Below are positions 8,758 to 16,865 of a stretch of DNA of 64,000 bases, one piece after another. The number at the start of each line of letters is the position of its first letter. Within the stretch, counting starts at the first letter, position 1. The notes below the pieces were generated by a model. It ran no database searches and was not told the origin of the DNA. It saw only the letters and a list, made by a program, of their open reading frames with translations. Source of the stretch: Corynebacterium jeikeium (GTDB lineage Bacteria; Actinomycetota; Actinomycetes; Mycobacteriales; Mycobacteriaceae); assembly GCF_028609885.1 (NCBI RefSeq), contig NZ_CP063195.1, positions 62,001 through 126,000 of the forward strand. Direction: 5' to 3'. The translations under genes and the position numbers were made by a program.

Positions 8758-9573
8758 ATGGTCAACGTGATCGCCAGCCCGCAGTCCACCTCCGACGATC
8801 TCCAGCCGCTGAAGTTGGAGGATCTGCCGGAGGATCTTGTCGCCGCAGTGCGCCGCGCCAAGTATGTGGAAGTGTTCACCGGGGCGGGCATGTCCGCCGA
8901 TTCCGGTTTGGATACCTTTCGCGACGCGCAGACCGGCATCTGGTCGCATGTAGATCCCCAGGCGATGGCCACTTTGGATTCTTGGGCGAAGGATCCCGAG
9001 TCCATGCTTGCCTGGTATCTGTGGCGGGCGGTGCTATGCCGCCGCGCAGAGGCAAACGCGGGGCACCGGGCGATAGGTGAGTGGGCGGCACGAGGGGGCG
9101 TCACCGTACACGTAACAACCCAAAACATCGACGACCTGCACGAGCGTGGCGGCAGTAAGAACGTGGCGCACCTGCATGGCAGCCTGTTTCGCTATCGCTG
9201 CAGCATTTGTAGCAAGCCCGCGCGCATGCCCGAGCTGCCCGAGAAACAGGTGGAGCGCGCCACACCACCGACGTGCTCACTGTGCGGGAATCCGGTGCGG
9301 CCGGGAGTGGTGTGGTTCGGCGAGCCGCTGCCGCACCGGGAGTGGGAGGCAGCCGAGGAGGCAATGCGGGCGGCGGATCTGGTGGTGATCATTGGCACGT
9401 CGGGAGTGGTGTGGCCCGCCGCAGGCCTGCCCGCGATCGCGGCCCGGCGCGGTACGCCCATCGTGGAGATCTCACCTGCGCGCACCGACCTGACGGATAT
9501 GTGCACGTGGTCGCTGCGCACGACCGCAGCGAACGGGGCGCCGCTGCTGGTGGAGGCGGCGGAGGGCGCCTAG
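8758..9573 (+). CDS. Sir2-family NAD-dependent protein deacylase (SIRT5/CobB type)
   Basis: 271-aa sirtuin. NAD-binding motifs FTGAGMSADSG and TQNIDDLHERGG, and the catalytic His in AHLHGSL, are intact. A zinc ribbon is present (CSICSK and CSLCGN), followed by VRPGVVWFGE. A Tyr-x-x-Arg pair in WYLWR sits where SIRT5 and CobB use Tyr and Arg to bind acidic acyl groups, so desuccinylase or demalonylase activity is predicted alongside or instead of deacetylase activity. A -10-like TAGGGT ends 6 nt before the ATG, suggesting a leaderless mRNA. Probably cytoplasmic regulation of metabolic enzymes; a defence role is possible but not indicated by extra domains. Confidence 0.86.
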   Translation: MVNVIASPQSTSDDLQPLKLEDLPEDLVAAVRRAKYVEVFTGAGMSADSGLDTFRDAQTGIWSHVDPQAMATLDSWAKDPESMLAWYLWRAVLCRRAEANAGHRAIGEWAARGGVTVHVTTQNIDDLHERGGSKNVAHLHGSLFRYRCSICSKPARMPELPEKQVERATPPTCSLCGNPVRPGVVWFGEPLPHREWEAAEEAMRAADLVVIIGTSGVVWPAAGLPAIAARRGTPIVEISPARTDLTDMCTWSLRTTAANGAPLLVEAAEGA

Positions 9574-9616
9574 AGCGGCGCTGAGTCAGCCCCGCTAGAG
9601 ACCTACTACAGCCCCG

Positions 9617-12013
9617 CTAGTTCTGCGGATTCGGAGGAGCCGGCTGGCTATTCTTCGGCATCAGGCCGGCGTTCATCGGCGGGATCTTGTGGTTCGGGTC
9701 GAACATCTGCGCCTCGATCTCCGGAGCCAGCGTCTCCGCGAAGATGTTGTTGAAGTGGTGCGCATCGCGGTAGACCGCCATGTTGCCGATGATGGACGGG
9801 CACCAATCCTCGCGGCAAATTGCGGCCGTCAGGTCCATGAGCGTCACGTCCATACCCTTGTACGCCTCGATGGAAGGATCCACAGGAAGCAGAGAATCCC
9901 AAACACTCTGGCCACACTCGGCGTTGATGGCCAGCACCTCATCGAAGTTCGGGCGGCCGGGGTTGGCCAGGCCGGGGAAGTCCTCGTCTTCTGCAACCTC
10001 GCCCTGCTTGCCTTCCATCATTTCGGCTACGCAGGCGCGCATGTCGCGGGGTGCGCCCTCGGGGGTGGTCTGCCACGGGTTATCACGCATCAGCCAGCTG
10101 TGGATGCCCTGGTCCGTGAAGCTCTGCACCAGGTCCTTGTACTCCTGCGGCACCTGCTCCGGGCCAGCGCCGCCGATCGAAGACGGGCGCGTACCCGTCA
10201 TGAAGATGCCCTCTGTTGGTGGGTTCTCCTTGATGTAGTCCACGACCTTCTCCGACCAGCTAATACAGGTGGGGTACTCGTCGCCATTGACGCGCGTGAT
10301 CTTGGCGTTTACCGGGCAGCCCATCTTCAGCAGCGGGATCATCTTCACGTGCCGGTTGCGGCCCACGATGTCCAGCGCCGGAATGTAGTGCTCGGAGTGC
10401 GAGCCGCCGATCACATAAATCGTCTTGTCGGAGTTGATGTCGCCATATGCGCATTCCTCGTCGGAACGGTTGAAGTTCTTCGTCAGAATCAACGCATCGC
10501 TATCGAAGCCAATCTGGCAACCATCCGGTTGCGTCTGCGGCAGCAGTGCGTGGAAGTCCTCCAGCGGTGGCACGATCGGCATATTCTCTGGCACGGGGGC
10601 GTTCACCAGGAAGCTTGCCGCGCCGGGGTAGATCGACCTATCTGCGGCCAGGTCCCACAGCTGTTCGCTGTTCACATCCTCGCGGTGTTGCAAATATTGT
10701 GGTGACGCCACCACGGCTCCAGCGAGCACCAGAATCAGCACGGCATAGACGGCCTTCGGCCAAGCGGACAGGGACTTTGCCCAGTACTTCGGGCTGAGCA
10801 GTACCCAGTTACGCTCGGGCTTCTTCCCCTGGCGCAGGGGGCGTTCGATCAGCTTGTTAGAGAGCCAGGCCAGCACTACGCTGCCCGCGATCACGCCCGC
10901 GCCGAGGGCGGGGCTGACCTTCGGGACGTTGAAGTAGTAGACGCAGAGCACCAGAATCGGCCAGTGCCAGACGTATAGGGCGTAGCTGATGCGGCCCAGG
11001 AACTGGAAGGGGCGCGTCAACAGTAGGCGAGTTACGCCGACTGGTTCGCCGGAGTGGCCGGAAAGAACCACCAGCAGTGCACCTACCAGCGGGATGAGCG
11101 TCCACGGTCCGGGGAACTGGTCCGCGCCGTCCAGGAAGAGGCCGGTGCTGATGATCATGCCGAGGCCGAGGATGCCCATCACGGTGCGGGTCCATCGACC
11201 CAACGGACGCAGCACGGGGTTGCCGTTCGCGTCGCGGCGCAGCAGCAGCATGCCCAACAGGCCACCCAGGCCGATCTCCCAGAAACGACTCAGCGTGGAG
11301 TAGTAATTAACGGTCTGGTCTTCAAAGTGGAAGTACGTGGCGTAGGCGAAAGAGAGCACCGTCGCGGCGGTCAGCACAACCAGCAGGGCCTGACGCGCGT
11401 ACTTCCGGAAGACCAGGGCAAGTACGGTAACGACCAGCAGAGACCCTGCGTAGATCTGCAGCTGCGCAGACATGGACCACAGGTGCTGGAATGGGCTGAC
11501 AGTTGTACGTACAGAGGTGTACTCGCGGCCGGAGTACGCGAGCTGCCAGTTGATGTAGTAGCCCAGGGAAGCTACTGCGTCCTTTGCCATCTGGACATGC
11601 ACCAGGCGGTTCATTAGAAGTAGCGAAGCCGCCAATACGCTAGCGACCACCACTGCGAGTAGTGGGAATAGTCGCCGGATGATGCGAATCAGCGACTGAA
11701 TGAAGGTGAGCCCCTTCGGGTTCTGCGCGTTGCGCAGCTGGCTGCCGAAGAAGAAGATGCCGCCGAGTAGCAAGAACACGTCCACGCCGGAACTAACCTT
11801 GCCGACGAAAACGTGGAAGATCACGACCAGGCCGATGGCTAGGCCGCGGAGCCCTTCGATGTCATAGCGCATCAGGCTAGGCGATGCGCCGGACTTACCG
11901 GAGGAACCCTTGTTTGTAGTGCTTGGCCCCGCCGGTTGCTTAACTTTTGTGGCGTCCGACTGCTCTGCCTTTTTGGCTGCGCTGTCGTCCGCCGAAGAAT
12001 TTCCCTGTGCCAT
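9617..12013 (-). CDS. Acyltransferase-3 membrane protein with SGNH domain (OafA-like)
   Basis: 798 aa. After a disordered Ser/Lys/Gly-rich N-terminus of about 48 residues comes an acyltransferase-3 membrane domain with about ten or eleven helices (starts RYDIEGLRGLAIGLVVIFH; YALYVWHWPILV further on), to about residue 430. An extracellular SGNH domain follows: the nucleophile block is GGSHSEHY (Ser near 538), with the Asp/His pair in YRDAHHFN (near 751). Such fusions O-acylate cell-wall glycans or lipids. In corynebacteria the target could be peptidoglycan, arabinogalactan or trehalose mycolate intermediates; the substrate is not determined. The C-terminal tail is Pro/Asn-rich. Confidence 0.82.
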   Translation of the reverse strand: MAQGNSSADDSAAKKAEQSDATKVKQPAGPSTTNKGSSGKSGASPSLMRYDIEGLRGLAIGLVVIFHVFVGKVSSGVDVFLLLGGIFFFGSQLRNAQNPKGLTFIQSLIRIIRRLFPLLAVVVASVLAASLLLMNRLVHVQMAKDAVASLGYYINWQLAYSGREYTSVRTTVSPFQHLWSMSAQLQIYAGSLLVVTVLALVFRKYARQALLVVLTAATVLSFAYATYFHFEDQTVNYYSTLSRFWEIGLGGLLGMLLLRRDANGNPVLRPLGRWTRTVMGILGLGMIISTGLFLDGADQFPGPWTLIPLVGALLVVLSGHSGEPVGVTRLLLTRPFQFLGRISYALYVWHWPILVLCVYYFNVPKVSPALGAGVIAGSVVLAWLSNKLIERPLRQGKKPERNWVLLSPKYWAKSLSAWPKAVYAVLILVLAGAVVASPQYLQHREDVNSEQLWDLAADRSIYPGAASFLVNAPVPENMPIVPPLEDFHALLPQTQPDGCQIGFDSDALILTKNFNRSDEECAYGDINSDKTIYVIGGSHSEHYIPALDIVGRNRHVKMIPLLKMGCPVNAKITRVNGDEYPTCISWSEKVVDYIKENPPTEGIFMTGTRPSSIGGAGPEQVPQEYKDLVQSFTDQGIHSWLMRDNPWQTTPEGAPRDMRACVAEMMEGKQGEVAEDEDFPGLANPGRPNFDEVLAINAECGQSVWDSLLPVDPSIEAYKGMDVTLMDLTAAICREDWCPSIIGNMAVYRDAHHFNNIFAETLAPEIEAQMFDPNHKIPPMNAGLMPKNSQPAPPNPQN

Positions 12014-12112
12014 AACTCGGATAAGTCTATTGACCAGCGGGAAAAATATCGAAACGACTCACCCGAGAAGGTCTAAAGCTGCGACGGCGGTCACTCTAGG
12101 GGCCGGGAGAGG

Positions 12113-12670
12113 CTACTCGAAGTACACGTCCTCCAAAGACAGCGCCTCTGCAGCACTGGCCTGGTTGCGGGCGGTATCTACATAGCGCGCCGCGTGGGCA
12201 ATGAAGCCCTGCCGCTCTTCCTCCGTCAGCTCCCGACGCACCTTCGCGGGCAGGCCTGCGGCCAAGAACCCCGCCGGAATCTGTTGCCCTTCCAGCACTA
12301 CTGCGCCCGCGGCGACGAGGCTGCCGCCTCCGATAGTGGAACCCGATAGCAGTGCGGATTGCATGCCAATCAGGGTGCCCGCCCCCACGTGCGAAGAGTG
12401 GATCAATGCCTGGTGACCGATTGTCACGTCGTCCTCCAGCACGCATTCCTGCCCGCGTTCCACGTGCATCACGGAGTTATCCTGCACGTTCGTCCGCTTG
12501 CCGATACGGATCGCGCCTACGTCGCCACGGAGTACGCACCCGTAAAACACGGAGGAATCCGCCCCGATTTCCACATCCCCGATGATCGTCACGCCAGGGG
12601 AGATCATCGCGCTGCGGTGGATCCTCGGCACTTTGCCCTGATATGGAAGGATAATCGGTGCTGCATTCAT
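12113..12670 (-). CDS. Gamma-class carbonic anhydrase family protein
   Basis: 185-aa left-handed beta-helix (hexapeptide repeat) protein. Zinc-ligand histidines lie in VMHVERG and in GHQALIHSSHVG, in the arrangement of the gamma-carbonic anhydrase/YrdA/PaaY group; the opening ISPGVTIIGDVEIGADSSVFYG is also typical. Activity is not guaranteed, since many members are untested. A longer start at 12727 exists, but the ATG at 12670 lies exactly 7 nt after a -10-like TAGTCT (forward 12678-12683), so a leaderless mRNA from 12670 is preferred. It is divergent from the flavodoxin-fold gene at 12760. Confidence 0.84.
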   Translation of the reverse strand: MNAAPIILPYQGKVPRIHRSAMISPGVTIIGDVEIGADSSVFYGCVLRGDVGAIRIGKRTNVQDNSVMHVERGQECVLEDDVTIGHQALIHSSHVGAGTLIGMQSALLSGSTIGGGSLVAAGAVVLEGQQIPAGFLAAGLPAKVRRELTEEERQGFIAHAARYVDTARNQASAAEALSLEDVYFE

Positions 12671-12677
12671 GTTCCCC

Positions 12678-12683
12678 AGACTA
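12678..12683 (-). promoter_or_regulatory. Putative -10 element of the gamma-carbonic anhydrase gene
   Basis: TAGTCT on the minus strand, 7 nt from the ATG at 12670. It fits the recurring leaderless geometry and decides the start. Confidence 0.4.
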
Positions 12684-12746
12684 ACTATTTTTGGACGCCC
12701 ACGCTTTGCTTTGCCGCGAATGCCCAACCCATCCCTGCAGGATCGG

Positions 12747-12752
12747 TAGCGT
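12747..12752 (+). promoter_or_regulatory. Putative -10 element of the FMN-reductase-like gene
   Basis: TAGCGT on the plus strand, 7 nt before the ATG at 12760, consistent with leaderless transcription. Confidence 0.38.
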
Positions 12753-12759
12753 TGAATCC

Positions 12760-13305
12760 ATGAGCGAGAACGCTACCAGCGAAAAATCAATAAAGATCCT
12801 CGTCGTCCACCACAGCCCGACCGAGAAGGCGCAGAAACTTGCCGACACGGTACTCGCGGCAGCACGCGCCGCCGCGGAGGAGGTGAATGCGGAGCTGGGC
12901 GAAGCCGCAGGCGGGGAGCCAGGCGAGGGCGCAGGCCTGCCCGCCGTTCAGGTGCTGGAACGCCAGGCCCTGGACCCGGACGTGGAGGAGCTCCGCGGGG
13001 CAGATGCCGTCATCTTGGGAACCACCGCTAACTTCGGCTACATCTCCGGAGCCTTGAAGCACTACTTCGACACGGTCTACGTACCCGTCCTCGAAGAAAA
13101 GAAAGCCACCCCGACCAGCTGGTGGATCCGGGGTGGTTACGATACGACAGGCGCGGAAAAGGCCATGCGTTCCATCCTTACGGGGCTGGAATGGGAAACG
13201 GTGGCCGAACCTGTCGAGTTCACGGGAGATATCGAGCCCCACCTGGCGGAGCTAGAGGCGATGGCTCAGGCTGTGGTGGGCCAGGCTGTGGCGTCAATAT
13301 TCTAA
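12760..13305 (+). CDS. Flavodoxin-fold / NADPH-dependent FMN reductase-like protein
   Basis: 181 aa. The opening KILVVHHSPTEKAQKLADTV is the phosphate-binding loop and first helix of a flavodoxin fold. GTTANFGYISGALKHYFDT is the second flavin loop of the FMN-reductase/WrbA-like group, and WWIRGGYDTTGAEKAMRSI follows. It probably binds FMN and acts as a reductase or quinone oxidoreductase; the partner is unknown. An upstream in-frame start (12691) would overlap the divergent promoter, so the ATG at 12760 is chosen. An insertion of about 20 Glu/Gly/Ala residues (ELGEAAGGEPGEGAG) lengthens the loop after the first helix. Confidence 0.75.
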   Translation: MSENATSEKSIKILVVHHSPTEKAQKLADTVLAAARAAAEEVNAELGEAAGGEPGEGAGLPAVQVLERQALDPDVEELRGADAVILGTTANFGYISGALKHYFDTVYVPVLEEKKATPTSWWIRGGYDTTGAEKAMRSILTGLEWETVAEPVEFTGDIEPHLAELEAMAQAVVGQAVASIF

Positions 13306-13327
13306 AGAGCTCCAAGAACAGAGCTCG

Positions 13328-13681
13328 TTACCGCAGGTCGGACAGGACGCACGCAGCGCCAGCCGTGGCGGTGGTGACGGTCAGAACGGCAGGCCAGGCG
13401 CCGATCCTCTTGGCCAGTGGGTGGGATAGACCAAACGCGGCGATGTATCCGGCGGTCAGGCCTGCGGCAACTCCCGCGCCAGCCTTGGCGTTCCAAGAAC
13501 GGGCGGCGTAGCCACCTGCGGCAGCTAGAATCACGCCGCCGAGCGGGCGAATACCGGTCTCGCGGGCGGTCAGCCAGCCGCCGACTAGGCCAGTGATGAC
13601 GACGGATGCGGTGTTGACATCCTTGGCGGGCTTCAGGGAAGTGGTGGGCTTGAGTTTGTTGAGCTGATTCTTCTTCGACAT
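13328..13681 (-). CDS. Small membrane protein, function unknown
   Basis: 117 aa. A basic polar N-terminus of about 22 residues precedes three or four hydrophobic segments rich in Gly/Ala (ASVVITGLVGGWLTA, GGVILAAAGGYAA, AGVAAGLTAGYIAAFGL, AVLTVTTATAGAACVL). No family recognised. The ATG lies 7 nt after a minus-strand TAGAGT (forward 13689-13694), fitting a leaderless start. It is divergent from the nitronate monooxygenase gene. Confidence 0.6.
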   Translation of the reverse strand: MSKKNQLNKLKPTTSLKPAKDVNTASVVITGLVGGWLTARETGIRPLGGVILAAAGGYAARSWNAKAGAGVAAGLTAGYIAAFGLSHPLAKRIGAWPAVLTVTTATAGAACVLSDLR

Positions 13682-13815
13682 ACCGTCAACTCTACGCCGG
13701 TGAAGGGGAGTAGTTTCGCAATTGAATTAGAGGTAGGACTAGTGTGGCAACCAGACCTAACCTTTCTGCGGACTCGAGACCTTTAGACCCAAGACCATTA
13801 GGAGGCATGTGTTCC

Positions 13816-14787
13816 ATGGTTGAACGCATCGATACCCGGTTAACCAGACTGTGGGGAATCGATAAGCCCATCATCGGCGCGCCGATGGCGGGACGTTCCG
13901 ACGGCAACCTAGCGGCCGCCGTCAGCCGCGCTGGTGGATTGGGAATGTTTGGCGCAGGCGCTGGGACCAAACCCGAATGGATCCTGGAGAACGCACGTAT
14001 TGCCGCAGAGGCCGGCCCCTATGGAATCGGCCTTATGGTGTGGGCGCTGGAAGATAACCCGGCTCAGTTCGAAGCCGTGCTGGAGGCTAAGCCGACGGTG
14101 GTGAGCTTGGGCTTCGGTGACCCTAAGCCGTACGTGGACCGCGCCCACCAGGCTGGAATCTCCGTCGTCGCCCCAATCAACACCATGGCGCAGTTGCGCC
14201 AGGCGCTGGCTGCAGGCGTGGACGCTGTATGCGTACAAGGAACGGACGCAGGTGGGCATACCGGGCGCATCGGTACCCTGCCTTTGCTGCAAATCGTTAT
14301 GGAATACATGCAGGTCAACGCGCCCGGCGTACCGATCGCTGCGGCAGGCGGCATCGCCACCGGTAGGGGCGTGGCCTCTGTATTGGTAGCAGGCGCCGAC
14401 GCAGCGTGGGTTGGCACCGCACTGCTGGCCTCCCCGGAAGCCCTCGGGGCACCGGAACTGCGACAGGCCGCAATCAAGGCCACGGCCAGCCGCACTGTCC
14501 TGACCGATATTTACGACCGCGCGGAAAAGCAGAAGTGGGATACCGAACAGTGGCCCACCCGCACCGTTCGCAATGCATTCGTGGATGTGTACCGCCCGCT
14601 GTCCGAAGCGGGGGAGGTTACCGACGAGGAACTGATCGCAGCTCGCGCTGAGGGTGGGGACTTTGCAGACGAGTTGAAGCTGCACGCGGGGCAGGGCGTG
14701 GAGTTGCTGCGGGCAGAGGTGCCCGCAGGCGAGGTCGTGCAAGGTATGTACGACGAAGCTCTGCGCTGCCTCGGGCGTTTCGCCTGA
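13816..14787 (+). CDS. Nitronate monooxygenase (2-nitropropane dioxygenase family)
   Basis: 323-aa FMN-dependent TIM barrel. Characteristic blocks are the N-terminal PIIGAPMAG, SRAGGLGMFGAG, VCVQGTDAGGHTG with the catalytic histidine region, AAGGIATGRGVASVL for FMN phosphate binding, and DAAWVGTALLAS. It oxidises alkyl nitronates, usually a detoxifying role. Three starts are in frame (13744, 13807, 13816). A perfect AGGAGG lies 10 nt before the ATG at 13816 but only 1 nt before 13807, so 13816 is chosen. Transcribed away from the small membrane protein gene. Confidence 0.83.
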   Translation: MVERIDTRLTRLWGIDKPIIGAPMAGRSDGNLAAAVSRAGGLGMFGAGAGTKPEWILENARIAAEAGPYGIGLMVWALEDNPAQFEAVLEAKPTVVSLGFGDPKPYVDRAHQAGISVVAPINTMAQLRQALAAGVDAVCVQGTDAGGHTGRIGTLPLLQIVMEYMQVNAPGVPIAAAGGIATGRGVASVLVAGADAAWVGTALLASPEALGAPELRQAAIKATASRTVLTDIYDRAEKQKWDTEQWPTRTVRNAFVDVYRPLSEAGEVTDEELIAARAEGGDFADELKLHAGQGVELLRAEVPAGEVVQGMYDEALRCLGRFA

Positions 14788-14869
14788 GCCCTAGTTCCGG
14801 AGCACTCCCTCAAAGGGCTAAAGAGATTCTGGGACTCGCACTTGAGGACTAGCTTGGGGTCTAGCTTAA

Positions 14870-14886
14870 GGCCCCGTTTAAGGGGC
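14870..14886 (+). other. Short GC hairpin upstream of the DUF488 gene
   Basis: GCCCC and GGGGC arms around a short A/T-rich loop, flanked by CTTAAG- and CTCAAG-like sequence, just before the AAGGAG site. It could be a terminator for the preceding gene or part of the leader; weak support. Confidence 0.25.
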
Positions 14887-14912
14887 GAGCTCAAGCGCTA
14901 AGGAGAGAATCA

Positions 14913-15296
14913 ATGGACATCGACCGGGTGTACAACTGGCGCGATCGAAAGCGCCAGGGCCTGTACTTAGTGGACAGGTTGTGGCCGAGGGGCGTCAAGA
15001 AAGAAAGCCTGGGTTTGGCCGGTTGGCTGAAAGAACTAACGCCGAGCAGCGATCTACGCCGAGAATTCCACAATGGCTTGGACTTTTCTGCCTTCCGCGA
15101 GCAGTACGTAGCAGAGCTGGAGGAACGAAAAGCTGCAGGGGAATTGGACGATGCGCTGACTGAATTGCGCGACTACCGGGAATGGGCGGCCGAAGAAGAC
15201 GCTCCGGAGCTTTTGTTGCTTTATGCCGCGAAAGAAAAAGAGCACAACCATGCGGTTGTGCTCCGAGATTGGCTAGCGGCCCAGCTGGAGGGCTAA
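14913..15296 (+). CDS. DUF488 (YeaO-like) protein
   Basis: 127 aa, full length for the family. Recognised by YLVDRLWPRGVKKE near the N-terminus, WLKELTPSSDLR, FREQYVAEL, and the C-terminal LLLLYAAKEKEHNHAVVL. The biochemical role is unknown; a winged or nuclease-like fold has been suggested for related proteins. An AAGGAG ribosome binding site precedes the ATG. It is convergent with the esterase gene. Confidence 0.82.
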   Translation: MDIDRVYNWRDRKRQGLYLVDRLWPRGVKKESLGLAGWLKELTPSSDLRREFHNGLDFSAFREQYVAELEERKAAGELDDALTELRDYREWAAEEDAPELLLLYAAKEKEHNHAVVLRDWLAAQLEG

Positions 15297-15321
15297 GGCG
15301 CCGGCTGGTTAGCTAATCCAA

Positions 15322-16392
15322 CTAGAGGCGCTGGCGCGACAGGAAGTTCCAGACCTCCTGGGAGGCATCCGGAACGCGGTTCCAGGTGTGGTTCTGCGGA
15401 TTCAGGATCAGCTGTAGCTCCTTGCGGGCGCAGGGGAATACGTGGCGCTCGCCGCCAGGAATGCGGGTGACTCGCGGCGCGTTAGCGCAGCCGTTACGCT
15501 TCGCGTAGCTGCCCACCAGGTCACGAACGGCCAGGTAGTGGGCGCCGTTGTGACGGTAGCCGCCGTTGATCTTCATCATCGTGTCGCCACGACCGTGCAT
15601 GATCAGGAACGGGATCGCGCGGTTCTTGCAGCCCATGTTTACTGGGTCGTAGTAGGCGCCGCCGACAGCAGCAGCTGCGGCGAAGACGTGCGGTAGGTGG
15701 CAAGCTACGACGGCGGTCATACCGCCACCGTTGGAGTGGCCGGTGGCGTAAATGCGACCACGGTCAATGTTGTAGGTGCGGTCGATCTCATCGATGATCT
15801 GCAGGATGAACTTCAGGTCCGTACCGCCCTTCACAACTGCGTAAGGGGCACCTTCCCAGCCGTGGTTGATGGACTCCGGGAAGATCTTGATGGCCTGCTG
15901 GCGAGCGCCAGTCTCGTACAGGCGGGAGTAACGGCGGAAGTTTTCCGGGGTATCACGCCAGCCGTCGAAGCCGAAGATCACCGGAGTGGGGCGTGCTGGG
16001 TTGTAGTGCGTTGGCATCTCCAGGATGTAGCGGCGGTTGTAGCCAGCGGAACGGGTGTACACGTTGGTCTGGTGGCCGTTGCCGACGCGCGGGGCGGGCT
16101 TGGCGGTGTTGACGCGCTGCGGGCCAGCCGGCTGACCCGCAGCCGGGGGCTGGAGCATGCGCTGCAGGTCAGCCGAACCGGCTGGCAGCGGTGGTAGCTC
16201 GGGCAGCTGCGGCATGGGAGGAAGCTGGGGCAGTGGCGGCAGCTGAGGGATGGAGCCCTGCGGGGCTGCATCTGCCTTAGGTGCGTTGTATGCGGCCACG
16301 CCTGCGGCGCCGAACGCAGTGGCCAGCACCAATGACAGAGTTACAGCAATGCGCTGAAAGGAAGACAAGAAGGAGCTAAGAGATCGATTCAC
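15322..16392 (-). CDS. Secreted PHB-depolymerase/feruloyl-esterase-like alpha/beta hydrolase
   Basis: About 356 aa. A Sec signal peptide (to about ADAAPQG) is followed by a Pro/Leu-rich stretch with LPPLPQLPPMPQLPELPPLP-like repeats, probably a wall-spanning spacer. The catalytic domain begins near YNRRYILEMPTHYNPARPTPVIFGFDGW. The nucleophile elbow is GHSNGGG, and a C-terminal GGERHVFPC supplies a candidate catalytic His; IMHGRGDTMMKI carries the likely Asp. It resembles LpqC-type esterases; the substrate is unknown. The track start at 16428 would be TTG. A strong promoter (16400-16428) places the GTG at 16392 at +1, so a leaderless GTG start is chosen. Confidence 0.78.
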   Translation of the reverse strand: MNRSLSSFLSSFQRIAVTLSLVLATAFGAAGVAAYNAPKADAAPQGSIPQLPPLPQLPPMPQLPELPPLPAGSADLQRMLQPPAAGQPAGPQRVNTAKPAPRVGNGHQTNVYTRSAGYNRRYILEMPTHYNPARPTPVIFGFDGWRDTPENFRRYSRLYETGARQQAIKIFPESINHGWEGAPYAVVKGGTDLKFILQIIDEIDRTYNIDRGRIYATGHSNGGGMTAVVACHLPHVFAAAAAVGGAYYDPVNMGCKNRAIPFLIMHGRGDTMMKINGGYRHNGAHYLAVRDLVGSYAKRNGCANAPRVTRIPGGERHVFPCARKELQLILNPQNHTWNRVPDASQEVWNFLSRQRL

Positions 16393-16399
16393 GAATGTG

Positions 16400-16428
16400 A
16401 CTATACATTTATGTGAAGAAGCTGCCAA
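16400..16428 (-). promoter_or_regulatory. Sigma70-type promoter for the secreted esterase
   Basis: Minus strand: -35 TTGGCA (forward 16423-16428), 17-nt spacer, -10 TATAGT (forward 16400-16405), then 7 nt to the GTG at 16392. One of the best consensus promoters in the window, and it predicts a leaderless transcript. Confidence 0.65.
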
Positions 16429-16503
16429 TTGGATTGGAACAAGCTGGTTAGTTGTATGGCGAGACTGTAGAAATCCCAGCTTGTGGTCGGTAGGGTGGGG
16501 AAC

Positions 16504-16821
16504 ATGATTACTGAAACTTTTGCAGCAAACACTTTCCTGCTCGCCGAAGGCTCTGCAGTGCCGCCGCTGGGCATGTTTGGTTGGATCATTATCGGTGGCC
16601 TGGCTGGCTGGATTGGCTCCAAGATCATGGGCACCGATGAGCAGATGGGTCTGTTTCTGAACATCGTCGTCGGCATTATCGGCGGCTTCCTGGGCGGCTG
16701 GGTGCTCGGCCTGCTGGGAGTCGGTAGTGGCGGCAAGTTCTGGAGCTTCCTGACCTGCCTGCTGGGAGCCTGCATCCTGCTCTTCATCGTTGGCTTGGTT
16801 ACCGGAAACCGGAAGAAGTAG
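16504..16821 (+). CDS. GlsB/YeaQ/YmgE family membrane protein
   Basis: 105 aa with three hydrophobic segments. The core GWIIIGGLAGWIGSKIMG, then GLFLNIVVGIIGGFLGGWVLGLLG, is the transglycosylase-associated (GlsB/YeaQ) signature; a third helix (LLGACILLFIVGLV) ends in a basic tail. Family members are linked to stress, but the molecular role is unclear. The ATG at 16504 follows TAGGGT by 7 nt and also has GGGG upstream; the upstream in-frame GTG at 16483 is not favoured. Confidence 0.82.
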   Translation: MITETFAANTFLLAEGSAVPPLGMFGWIIIGGLAGWIGSKIMGTDEQMGLFLNIVVGIIGGFLGGWVLGLLGVGSGGKFWSFLTCLLGACILLFIVGLVTGNRKK

Positions 16822-16827
16822 GTAACC

Positions 16828-16853
16828 GCCAGTAGCAGCTTGCTGTTACTGGC
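16828..16853. terminator. Inverted repeat between convergent genes
   Basis: GCCAGTAGCAG and CTGTTACTGGC pair with one mismatch around a short loop, just past glsB and facing the stop of the next, convergent gene. No T-run; a bidirectional terminator is possible. Confidence 0.4.
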
Positions 16854-16865
16854 TGGATCTGGAGC

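Noticed and set aside
9689..10705. 338-codon frame antisense to the acyltransferase gene
   Set aside because: A shadow of the conserved minus-strand gene; no recognisable motif or start signal.
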